Source of the DNA: Prevotella sp. P5-108
Lineage (GTDB): Bacteria > Bacteroidota > Bacteroidia > Bacteroidales > Bacteroidaceae
Direction: 5' to 3'
Assembly: GCF_002251385.1 (NCBI RefSeq)
Contig: NZ_NPJJ01000043.1
Coordinates: 124,001 to 188,000 of the forward strand
Length of the DNA: 64,000 nucleotides
The translations under genes were made by a program, and so were the position numbers. Every line of letters starts with the position of its first letter. Position 1 is the stretch's first letter. Positions 8,737 to 16,774 of this stretch are shown here, in pieces. The notes under the pieces were generated by a model. The model had not been told where the DNA came from and ran no database searches. It saw only the letters and a list, made by a program, of their open reading frames with translations.

Positions 8737-9693
8737 TTATTCTCCTTTAAATAGTTCTTTAATTCCTCCTATAGAGCCCATCAGATTAGTGGCTTCATAG
8801 GGCAAGAATACGGTCTTGGTCTTGTCGCCCTGAGCCACCTCGTTGAGCATCTGTATGTATTTCTGGGCAAGCAGATAGTTGGCAGGATTGGTACTCTTGC
8901 CCACTGCTTCAGTGATTTTTGCTATAGCGATAGCCTCGGCTTCAGCCTTGCGTATGCGTGCGGTAGCTTCACCCTCGGCCCTGAGTATAGCCTGCTGCTT
9001 GTCTGCCTCGGCACGATTAATGGTCGCGGCCTTGTCTCCTTCCGACTGCAGAATCTGCGACTGCTTGTCTCCCTCGCTGGTCAGGATGGCTGCTCGCTTG
9101 TTGCGCTCTGCCTGCATCTGCTTCTCCATGGCCTGGAGTACGCTCGAGGGAGGCGTGATGTCCTGAAGTTCTACGCGATTTACCTTGATACCCCACTTGT
9201 TGGTGGCATCGTCGAGCACACCTCTCAACTTGGTGTTGATAGTGTCACGCGAGGTGAGAGTCTGGTCAAGTTCCATCTCTCCGATAATATTACGCAGAGT
9301 GGTCTGGGTGAGCTTCTCGATAGCGTTTGGCAGATTGTTAATCTCATACACAGTCTTGAATGGGTCAACAATCTGGAAATAGAGCAGCGCATTGATTTGC
9401 ATCTGTATATTGTCCTTGGTAATCACGTTCTGCTTGTCGAAATCGTACACCTGTTCACGCAAGTCTATCGCGCTCGAATAGAAATAATGACCACGTTGCT
9501 GGGTTACAACTACCTTGGCGCGGTCGATGAATGGGATGATGATGTTGACACCGGGCTTCAGCGTGGCGTAGTACTTGCCGAGGCGCTCGATGATGCGGGT
9601 TTCCGACTGAGGGATGATTACTACAGCCATCTTGACAAATACGATGGCGAGGGCCAGCAGGGCCGCCAGTGTGATGAATGTTATTCCTTCCAT
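8737..9693 (-). CDS. SPFH/Band 7 (stomatin-like, paraslipin) membrane protein
   Basis: 318 residues. One N-terminal membrane helix (about 3-25) is followed by the SPFH domain (ERLGKYYATLKPG to VNRVELQDITPP). A long Ala/Glu-rich coiled coil comes next (AERNKRAAILTSEGDK, repeated EGDK/EADK units), then a C-terminal domain typical of QmcA/paraslipins. Family members oligomerise into membrane microdomain rings. The gene overlaps the upstream nfeD-type gene by 13 bases; NfeD and slipin form a conserved functional pair across bacteria. The role is probably membrane organisation or quality control; no enzyme activity is expected. Confidence 0.92.
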   Translation of the reverse strand: MEGITFITLAALLALAIVFVKMAVVIIPQSETRIIERLGKYYATLKPGVNIIIPFIDRAKVVVTQQRGHYFYSSAIDLREQVYDFDKQNVITKDNIQMQINALLYFQIVDPFKTVYEINNLPNAIEKLTQTTLRNIIGEMELDQTLTSRDTINTKLRGVLDDATNKWGIKVNRVELQDITPPSSVLQAMEKQMQAERNKRAAILTSEGDKQSQILQSEGDKAATINRAEADKQQAILRAEGEATARIRKAEAEAIAIAKITEAVGKSTNPANYLLAQKYIQMLNEVAQGDKTKTVFLPYEATNLMGSIGGIKELFKGE

Positions 9694-10178
9694 AATGTTA
9701 CGTGGGGTTGGTTGTTGTTGTATGTAGATGTCTGAACTCTCTCAACGCTGATGATGATGCTTTCTCGGCCAATAACCTTTACTGTGGTGCCGACCTCGAT
9801 AGTGGTGTCGTCTGGGCTTTGCGCTTTCCATTCGTCACCGTCTATCTTCACATAGCCATAGTCACCGGGACAGATGGCTTCTATCACTCTGCCTTCGCGC
9901 CCTATAAGCGCGTCGGAGTTGCTCAATCGCTCTTGCCGGTTATGAAGTTTTCGTAGAAGAGATGGTCGTACGAAGATGATACTCAGTACTGAACAGATTG
10001 CAAAAACAAGTATCTGCGTCCATAATGGGGCTTCGGTAAATGACACTATCATGGAGCAGAACGCGCCAAGGGCAAAACAGGTAAGGAAAAAGTCTCCTGA
10101 CCCCAGTTCGATAATCAGGCATATTATGGCAATGGCTGTCCATATAGCCCAAAGATTGGATGCTAAATACGCTGTCAT
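9681..10178 (-). CDS. NfeD-family membrane protein
   Basis: 165 residues. The N-terminal part holds about three membrane helices (WAIWTAIAIICLIIELGSGD; FFLTCFALGAFCSMIV; TQILVFAICSVLSIIFV). It is followed by a soluble OB-fold domain (about 90-150; LIGREGRVIEAICPGDYGYVKIDG), the hallmark of short NfeD proteins. It lacks the ClpP-like protease domain of long NfeD forms. It partners the SPFH protein encoded immediately downstream with overlapping reading frames, and its promoter at 10203-10234 would drive both. Confidence 0.9.
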   Translation of the reverse strand: MTAYLASNLWAIWTAIAIICLIIELGSGDFFLTCFALGAFCSMIVSFTEAPLWTQILVFAICSVLSIIFVRPSLLRKLHNRQERLSNSDALIGREGRVIEAICPGDYGYVKIDGDEWKAQSPDDTTIEVGTTVKVIGRESIIISVERVQTSTYNNNQPHVTLWKE

Positions 10179-10202
10179 GGTTTATATCTTTATAGTATAG
10201 CC

Positions 10203-10234
10203 CAAAGTTAGTGAATTTTCACACTACAGCCAAG
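10203..10234 (-). promoter_or_regulatory. Promoter of the nfeD-SPFH operon
   Basis: On the minus strand TAACTTTG (10203-10210) fits the TAnnTTTG -7 box, and CTTG (10231-10234) lies 20 bp upstream as a near-match to the -33 TTTG. Confidence 0.6.
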
Positions 10235-10447
10235 GTTTTACCGATTTTTTTAACAGTAAAAATCTCAAGAACCACACAGACAGTCTCGCTACTATGCGAA
10301 AGAAACGCCTCCAATATATAATAAGGTTTGGCGCCCCCAGACGTCAATCACCTAACCCCGTTATCAGTTTCTCTCATCCTATCAATTATGGAAAATGCCG
10401 CGACTTTAACGAAAATCGTGATTTTTAGAAAAAAGAGGGCAAAAAAC
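10235..10447. other. Divergent spacer between nfeD and rpoD
   Basis: No gene or clear RNA element is visible between the two divergent promoters. A short open frame from 10328 has no family resemblance. Confidence 0.55.
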
Positions 10448-10478
10448 TTTATAATATGCGAAAAAAGCAGTACCTTTG
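10448..10478 (+). promoter_or_regulatory. Promoter of rpoD
   Basis: TACCTTTG at 10471-10478 with TTTA 19 bp upstream at 10448-10451. The leader to the ATG at 10548 is about 62 bases. The same TACCTTTG box precedes several tRNA genes in this window. Confidence 0.7.
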
Positions 10479-10547
10479 CATCGCTTTACGTATGTCCTGA
10501 TACGAAAAAGTTGACTTTCAAGTGTTTAGGAAGTTTAATAAGACAAG

Positions 10548-11420
10548 ATGAGACAATTAAAAATTCAAAAAAGTATTACCAATCGTTCGAGCGAAGCCTT
10601 AGACAAGTATTTGGTAGAGATCGGTCGTGCCCCATTGATATCCATTGACGAGGAAATCGAGCTTGCCCAAAAGATTAAAAAGGGTGGCCCCGAAGGTGAA
10701 CGTGCTAAGGACAAATTGGTAACAGCTAATCTGCGATTCGTAGTGTCGGTTGCAAAACAATACCAACACCAAGGCCTTACACTCACCGACTTGATCGATG
10801 AGGGTAACATTGGTCTTATTAAGGCAGCCCAGAAGTTTGACGAGACCCGCGGCTTCAAGTTCATATCTTATGCTGTGTGGTGGATTCGCCAAAGCATTCT
10901 CCAGGCTATTGCCGAGCAGAGCCGCATTGTGCGCCTTCCCCTCAACCAGGTTGGTTCACTCAATAAAATCAACCATGAAATCAACAAGTTTGAGCAAGAG
11001 TTCCAGCGTCAGCCTTCGGTAGCCGAGCTTGCTGATGCAACTAATATTGAACCCGAAAAGATTGCTCAAAGCATGATGGCAGATGGTCACCACCTGAGTA
11101 TCGACGCCCCGTTCCAGGACGGCGAGGACAACTGTATGCTTGATGTCATGGCCTCTGGTGACGACAGCCGTACAGACAAGGTTGTAGACCATGAAAGTAT
11201 GGCTCAGGAGCTGAATCAGGTGCTGAGCAAGGTACTCAAGGAACGCGAAATCAAGATTATCAGATATTGCTTCGGTATCGGATGTCACGAGAAGGGACTC
11301 GAGGAAATTGGCGATGAACTCAAGCTCACCCGTGAGCGTGTGCGTCAGATTCGAGAGAAGAGTATTACCAAGCTAAGAGACAGCGGTAATGCCAAAATCT
11401 TGATGAAATATCTCGGTTGA
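10548..11420 (+). CDS. rpoD: Primary RNA polymerase sigma-70 factor (short Bacteroidetes form)
   Basis: 290 residues. Region 1.2 is DKYLVEIGRAPLISIDEE; region 2 contains the core-binding and -10 recognition helices (TDLIDEGNIGLIKAAQKFD; YAVWWIRQSILQAIAE); region 3 follows; region 4.2 is LKLTRERVRQIREKS. Region 1.1 is absent, as in the Bacteroidetes primary sigma, which reads the TTTG/TAnnTTTG promoters seen throughout this window. It stands alone between its own promoter and a terminator. It could be confused with an alternative group 2 sigma, but the length and N-terminus match the housekeeping form. Confidence 0.93.
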   Translation: MRQLKIQKSITNRSSEALDKYLVEIGRAPLISIDEEIELAQKIKKGGPEGERAKDKLVTANLRFVVSVAKQYQHQGLTLTDLIDEGNIGLIKAAQKFDETRGFKFISYAVWWIRQSILQAIAEQSRIVRLPLNQVGSLNKINHEINKFEQEFQRQPSVAELADATNIEPEKIAQSMMADGHHLSIDAPFQDGEDNCMLDVMASGDDSRTDKVVDHESMAQELNQVLSKVLKEREIKIIRYCFGIGCHEKGLEEIGDELKLTRERVRQIREKSITKLRDSGNAKILMKYLG

Positions 11421-11459
11421 TACACCTTTATTATATATACATATATATACGACCTCTAT

Positions 11460-11487
11460 CCCCATCTTCCAAAGATGGGGATTTTTT
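11460..11487 (+). terminator. Terminator of rpoD
   Basis: CCCCATCTT / AAGATGGGG stem with a short loop, followed by ATTTTTT, 40 bases after the rpoD stop. Confidence 0.9.
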
Positions 11488-11561
11488 CTGCACGACTGTT
11501 AAAGTTTGATACAAGGTGCGTTTTTTTGTTCAGGCATCCCTGTCATTCCAAGTTTTTTGTG

Positions 11562-11569
11562 TAGATTTG
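11562..11569 (+). promoter_or_regulatory. -7 box of the DUF5686-addAB operon
   Basis: TAGATTTG fits TAnnTTTG; the -33 match is poor. The box ends only 4 bases before the first ATG (11574), so the transcript would start on or near the start codon (ATGATG, 11574-11579). Confidence 0.5.
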
Positions 11570-11573
11570 CATT

Positions 11574-13613
11574 ATGATGCAGAGAGCCAGGTGGACAATT
11601 ACCATGATCTTCGTATTGCTGTCTATGAATACGATTGCACAAGATGAGGGCAGATTTGATGTCAGCCTGCTCAACCGTATATATGACTTTCCTAATAGTG
11701 TTGACACGACGGTCTTTCATGGGCTGGATATTTATACTTATCGCAAGCTCAAAATCAATGTGGTGCGCCGCAATCTCATCCTTTTCCCTATTCCCACCAT
11801 GTATCGCATCGCCCATAGCAAGGCTCGCGACTACATTGAGGAGAACTTTTCTGTGTGTCATCTATACAATACCAAGGACTATACGATAGAAAGGTTGGCG
11901 CATACATCGACTATACCGCAACAGAAGGAGACCATGACGCGCCTACAGAAGTTTTTGACTCCCAAGTTCTATGAAGAAACTATCTTTGGCAACAGCATGC
12001 TCTCGCCCTTTCACCGCAACAACAGGGCTTACTATAGGTTCCAGTTCAAGATACTCCATGATAATCAAGTCGAAATCACGTTCTATCCAAAGGTAAAGAA
12101 TACTCAACTGGTTACGGGAGGCGTCATTGTCGAATCAAAGACAGGTCGCATCAGATGGGGAAAAATCGCGGGAGAGTTTGACATGATTAACTTCACCCTC
12201 AAATTCGTCATGTCTGATGACAAACTGTCACCTGTCATTCCCCAACGCTGTGAGCTCAATGCCAAGTTTAAGTTTATGGGCAATATCGTTAAAGCGCAGA
12301 ATACTGCAATCTATGGTATGCCTGCCCTCAATACGGATTCGGTTGGCTCGCTTACCATGCGCCAGTTGATGGATAGCATCAGACATGACACGCTTACAAC
12401 CGAAGAGAATGCCATCTATACAAACTATTATGCTGCCTTGGCTCAGGACTCTACTGAGGCAAAAAACGTCAAGCGTAGTTGGGCCAAGCGTTTCTTCTGG
12501 GATGTACTGGGGGATAATCTCTTGAACAAAATAAGTTCCAACTATGGCAACGGCAACCAGGGACAGGTAAACATCAACCCGCTGTTCAACCCGCTGTACA
12601 TGGGATATAGTGGCCGCAAGGGTTATTATTATAAATTTGACGTCCGCAACCTATACAATTTCTCCACGAACCACTATCTCTACACCAGACTTAAGGCTGG
12701 CTATTCTTTCAAGCAGCGCCAGCTGTATTTTACATTACCTATAGAATACCATTTTGACAAGCGGCATAACGGCTATGTAAAGTTGCAGTTGGGCAATGGC
12801 AACTGGATAAGCAACGGCATGCTGAAAGATGAGATGCTGGCTTCATTGCCAAGCAATACACCTTATAATGGTGAGCGTATTGATTACTTTCGAGACTTCC
12901 ACCTTACCCTAGAGAGCAGCTATGACTGGTCGCGTCACATTACATTGCAGGTGGGAATGGTGGGGCATAAACGTACGGCGGTAGAGCGTCACACCTATCA
13001 GCAGGCGCATGTCCCTACGTCTTATACGTCTGTTGCGCCCAAGGTCGAGATTATCTGGAGGCCTACAGGGTGGAGAGGTCCAGCTGTCAATGTGGCATAC
13101 GAACGCAGCATCCGCGGCTTTATGGACGCAGACCTTGCCTATGAGCGTGTGGAGTTTGACATACAGCAAATAGTGGCCTTCAATAGATTGAAGTTCCTGT
13201 CTTTCCGCGCAGGTTGTGGTTTCTATACACTCATCGACGGTACCAGGAACTTCTTGGACTACTCCAATTTCAGAGACAACAATATCCCTGACGGATGGTA
13301 TGATGAGTGGACCGGTGAATTTACGCTCCTTCCCAGCCATTGGTATAACCTTTCGCGCTATTATGTTCGTACCAACGCCACTTACGAGACACCGCTGCTC
13401 GCCTTGAGCCACATTCCCTTGATTGGAAGATATATTGAGAAGGAACGCATATATACCAACATGCTCTTTGTGACCCATCTGCATCCTTATACGGAAGTGG
13501 GCTACGGATTTACCACCCGTTGGGTATCCACCGGAGTCTTCATGGCTCATCGCAATGGGCGTTTTGATGGTGTTGGCATTAAAATCGGATTAGAATTATT
13601 CAGACAATGGTAA
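11574..13613 (+). CDS. DUF5686-family outer-membrane protein
   Basis: 679 residues with a signal peptide (MMQRARWTITMIFVLLSMNTIAQ). The N-terminal soluble part (to about residue 330) contains LILFPIPTMYRIAHSKARDY and GGVIVESKTGRIRW. The C-terminal part is rich in alternating aromatic beta-strands (YYKFDVRNLYNFSTNHYLYT, HNGYVKLQLGNGNW) and ends GIKIGLELFRQW, with a terminal aromatic residue as in outer-membrane barrels. This matches Bacteroidetes DUF5686 proteins; it lacks the carboxypeptidase-like N-terminal domain that some longer members have. Function is unknown. Its stop codon overlaps the addA start, so it is co-transcribed with the recombination genes. Confidence 0.8.
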   Translation: MMQRARWTITMIFVLLSMNTIAQDEGRFDVSLLNRIYDFPNSVDTTVFHGLDIYTYRKLKINVVRRNLILFPIPTMYRIAHSKARDYIEENFSVCHLYNTKDYTIERLAHTSTIPQQKETMTRLQKFLTPKFYEETIFGNSMLSPFHRNNRAYYRFQFKILHDNQVEITFYPKVKNTQLVTGGVIVESKTGRIRWGKIAGEFDMINFTLKFVMSDDKLSPVIPQRCELNAKFKFMGNIVKAQNTAIYGMPALNTDSVGSLTMRQLMDSIRHDTLTTEENAIYTNYYAALAQDSTEAKNVKRSWAKRFFWDVLGDNLLNKISSNYGNGNQGQVNINPLFNPLYMGYSGRKGYYYKFDVRNLYNFSTNHYLYTRLKAGYSFKQRQLYFTLPIEYHFDKRHNGYVKLQLGNGNWISNGMLKDEMLASLPSNTPYNGERIDYFRDFHLTLESSYDWSRHITLQVGMVGHKRTAVERHTYQQAHVPTSYTSVAPKVEIIWRPTGWRGPAVNVAYERSIRGFMDADLAYERVEFDIQQIVAFNRLKFLSFRAGCGFYTLIDGTRNFLDYSNFRDNNIPDGWYDEWTGEFTLLPSHWYNLSRYYVRTNATYETPLLALSHIPLIGRYIEKERIYTNMLFVTHLHPYTEVGYGFTTRWVSTGVFMAHRNGRFDGVGIKIGLELFRQW

Positions 13614-16600
13614 ACTCAATCAACCCACTTACGGTCTATAAAGCAAGCGCCGGTTCGGGAAAAACATTTACTCTCACCGTAGAATACATAAAGCTACTCA
13701 TCCAGGATCCATCTTCTTTTCACAATATCCTTGCCGTTACATTTACCAACAAGGCCACCGAAGAGATGAAGATGCGCATTCTTAGCATGCTTTATGGCCT
13801 TTCCAGGCAGTTGCCTGAAGCCCAGAGTTATATGGACAACATTGTCCAGTCTACAGGCTTCGCCCCAGTCATGGTGGCTACCCAGGCAGGAGAGGCGCTT
13901 AGACTCCTGCTCCATAATTACAACTATTTCAGAGTCGAGACGATAGACAAGTTCTTCCAAAGCGTCTTACGCAATATGGCAAGTGAACTCGACCTCACAG
14001 CCAATCTGCACATAGGACTCAATGACGTGCAGGTGGAAGAACAGGCAGTTGACGAACTGATAGACGGGCTTAATGTCCACGACAAGGTCTTTGGCTGGAT
14101 TATGCAATACGTCAAAGAGAACATATCCGAGGACAAGGGCTGGAATGTCATCAATCTCATCAAACGCTTTGGAAGGAATATTTTCCGCGATATCTATAGA
14201 GACAACAGCAAGAAACTCAATGAAGCACTCGCCACGGATAACTTCTTTGATGATTATACGCGCATACTGAAGGAAATGCGTGACCATGCAGAAGACCACT
14301 TCAAGCACTATGCCGCCACATTCATGGACATGCTTGAAGAGAACGGCCTCCAAACCACCGACTTCAGCAATGGCAACAAGGGAGTGTGTAGCTATTTCAT
14401 CAAGATGGGCAATGGCAAGTATGGCGATGCTGATGTCCTCACCAACACCGTCAAGGCCGCGATGGAAGATGCAGATAAATGGGTAAAGAAAGCCGAGCGG
14501 ACTCCAGACAATCCCAAGTACAAGCTGGTGTGCGAGACGCTGCTGCCTTATCTTCAGGAGACCGAGCGTATGCGTCAGGTTCAATCGCGCCTGTATGTTT
14601 CTGCCAATCTTACATTGCGCCACCTTAACCAGTTAAGGCTGTTGGAGAATATCGAGAAAACCATTCGCGAGATGAACAGTGACGCCAACAGATTTCTGTT
14701 GAGCGACACGCAGCATCTGCTCAACGGTATGATTCAGGACTGCGATTCGCCATTTATCTTTGAAAAGATTGGCACCAGACTGAAGCATATCATGATAGAC
14801 GAGTTCCAAGATACGAGCACCATACAATGGAAGAACTTCAAAATACTGCTCATGGACTGCATGAGCAATGAAGATACACAAAATCTCATTGTCGGCGACG
14901 TCAAGCAAAGCATCTATCGCTGGCGCTCGGGTGACTGGAAGCTCCTCAACAATATCGAAAGCGAATTTCCAGACCAGAGTCAGTCCGTCACAGTCAAATC
15001 TCTGGTCACCAACTACCGTTCTGACTACAATATCATTACTTTCAACAATGTCTTTTTCTCATTGGCCACACAGTACGAAGCCCGGTCATTGGATGGGAGC
15101 AATGAGGTAGACCAACTGATACAAGCCTATGCAGATGTCGAGCAGAAGCCTCACAACACCCAGGAAAGAGGTAGGGTAGAGATGACCCTGATGCCAAGCA
15201 CCGAGTATGGAGAACAAATCATGGAGAAAATCCATAGCATGATTACGACCATCTTGGAACAAGGTCATGCACCCAGTAGCATCGCTATCTTGTGTCGAAG
15301 CAAGTCAACCATTCAAGAGATAGCCCGCTTTTTCGGGGAGAACTATCCCTCGGTACCGCTTATATCCGATGAAGCGTTCCGCCTTGACGCCTCCGTTGCC
15401 GTCAATACCTTAATCAGTGCTTTGCGTTATGTTTCCAATCCAGAGAGTTGCATCGACCGAGCTTATCTTAAGCAGGTGGGAATACTCGCTCCAGTAGAAC
15501 GCACACGCGAACAGTTGCTTACCATGCCGCTTTACGACATGGTGCAGACCATCTATGCCATGCTCGATGAAGACATCTGCTGCAACCAGAGCGCATATAT
15601 CTTCGCCTTCTTCGACCAGCTGGCCAAGTATCTCAAAGACAACATGTCCGACATTGACGACTTCCTCAACGAATGGGACAACACGCTCCACGAGAAAGCC
15701 ATCCAGAGCAGTATGGACAATGGCATCAGACTGTTGACCATCCATAAGAGCAAGGGATTGGAGTACGACCATATTATCATTCCTGCCTGTGATTGGAAAC
15801 TTGAACAGAGCAACTCTACCTTATGGTGTACGCCCAAGGTAGACCCCTTCAGCCGGATGCCGCTTGTACCTATAGATTTTTCCAAGAAAGGAATGGTAAA
15901 TTCTATTTACGAAGCCGACTATTATTATGAGCATCTGCAGAATGTAGTGGACAATCTCAACCTGCTCTATGTTGCCTTCACCCGTGCCAAGAGCAGCCTC
16001 TACATATTGGGCAAACGCGGCACGCAGGCTATGCGTTCGGGCCTGCTCGAAGGCATTTGGGATGACCTGGCCCAAGCCCTCAACACGACTTATACGGGCA
16101 ACCTTGACGACAAGACCGATACCCTCCATCTGGAGTTCGGCACATTTCCAGCAGCCCAAAGCAAGCCCACTCGTACACAGCAACCTACCGAGGAGCGCAA
16201 TGTATTCCGCAAGACTTCCGAACCTATGGATATGCCAGTCATCAAGGCCTACAAGTCTGTGGCGACTTTCCGCCAGAGCAATCAGAGCATCGAATTCACT
16301 CACGACAATGAGGGCGACAATCATAATCAGTACATCAAGTTGGGCAATGTGCTGCACAAGGTCTTCTCGACGATACGTACGTCGGCCGATATAGACAAGG
16401 CCCTGCAGCAGCTGGAAAATGATGGCATCCTCTACGACAACGAGGTCAAGCGGGAACAGCTCGTCGGCATGTTGCGCAAGCGACTTGATGACGACCGGGT
16501 GAGCGAATGGTTCTCTCCCCGTTGGACCGTGCTCAACGAGTGTTCGCTGCTGTTCTACGACAGAGAGCTGCAGAAATCGCGCCTGTTGCGTCCCGACCGA

Positions 16601-16774
16601 GTGATAACCGACGGCGAAGAATATATCGTCATCGACTTCAAATTCGGAACCCCCAAAGAAGAATACCACACCCAAGTCAGAGAGTATATGCGTCTGCTCA
16701 GCGAGATGGGGCATAGCCGTGTGAAAGGCTACTTGTGGTTTGTGTACAGTAATAAGATAGAAGAGGTAAAATGA
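13607..16774 (+). CDS. addA: UvrD-type helicase/exonuclease, AddA (RecB-like) subunit
   Basis: 1055 residues. Superfamily 1 helicase motifs in order: Walker A ASAGSGKT (13-20), IDEFQDTS (II), VGDVKQSIYRWRSGDW (III), NYRSD (IV), TIHKSKGLEYDHI (V), LYVAFTRAK (VI). A C-terminal PD-(D/E)XK nuclease domain contains YIVIDFKFGTP. With AddB it resects double-strand breaks and loads RecA for homologous recombination. It is shorter than Bacillus AddA (about 1230), as usual in Bacteroidetes. The start overlaps the upstream DUF5686 gene (ATGGTAA) and the end overlaps addB (ATGA), implying translational coupling of all three. Confidence 0.92.
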   Translation: MVNSINPLTVYKASAGSGKTFTLTVEYIKLLIQDPSSFHNILAVTFTNKATEEMKMRILSMLYGLSRQLPEAQSYMDNIVQSTGFAPVMVATQAGEALRLLLHNYNYFRVETIDKFFQSVLRNMASELDLTANLHIGLNDVQVEEQAVDELIDGLNVHDKVFGWIMQYVKENISEDKGWNVINLIKRFGRNIFRDIYRDNSKKLNEALATDNFFDDYTRILKEMRDHAEDHFKHYAATFMDMLEENGLQTTDFSNGNKGVCSYFIKMGNGKYGDADVLTNTVKAAMEDADKWVKKAERTPDNPKYKLVCETLLPYLQETERMRQVQSRLYVSANLTLRHLNQLRLLENIEKTIREMNSDANRFLLSDTQHLLNGMIQDCDSPFIFEKIGTRLKHIMIDEFQDTSTIQWKNFKILLMDCMSNEDTQNLIVGDVKQSIYRWRSGDWKLLNNIESEFPDQSQSVTVKSLVTNYRSDYNIITFNNVFFSLATQYEARSLDGSNEVDQLIQAYADVEQKPHNTQERGRVEMTLMPSTEYGEQIMEKIHSMITTILEQGHAPSSIAILCRSKSTIQEIARFFGENYPSVPLISDEAFRLDASVAVNTLISALRYVSNPESCIDRAYLKQVGILAPVERTREQLLTMPLYDMVQTIYAMLDEDICCNQSAYIFAFFDQLAKYLKDNMSDIDDFLNEWDNTLHEKAIQSSMDNGIRLLTIHKSKGLEYDHIIIPACDWKLEQSNSTLWCTPKVDPFSRMPLVPIDFSKKGMVNSIYEADYYYEHLQNVVDNLNLLYVAFTRAKSSLYILGKRGTQAMRSGLLEGIWDDLAQALNTTYTGNLDDKTDTLHLEFGTFPAAQSKPTRTQQPTEERNVFRKTSEPMDMPVIKAYKSVATFRQSNQSIEFTHDNEGDNHNQYIKLGNVLHKVFSTIRTSADIDKALQQLENDGILYDNEVKREQLVGMLRKRLDDDRVSEWFSPRWTVLNECSLLFYDRELQKSRLLRPDRVITDGEEYIVIDFKFGTPKEEYHTQVREYMRLLSEMGHSRVKGYLWFVYSNKIEEVK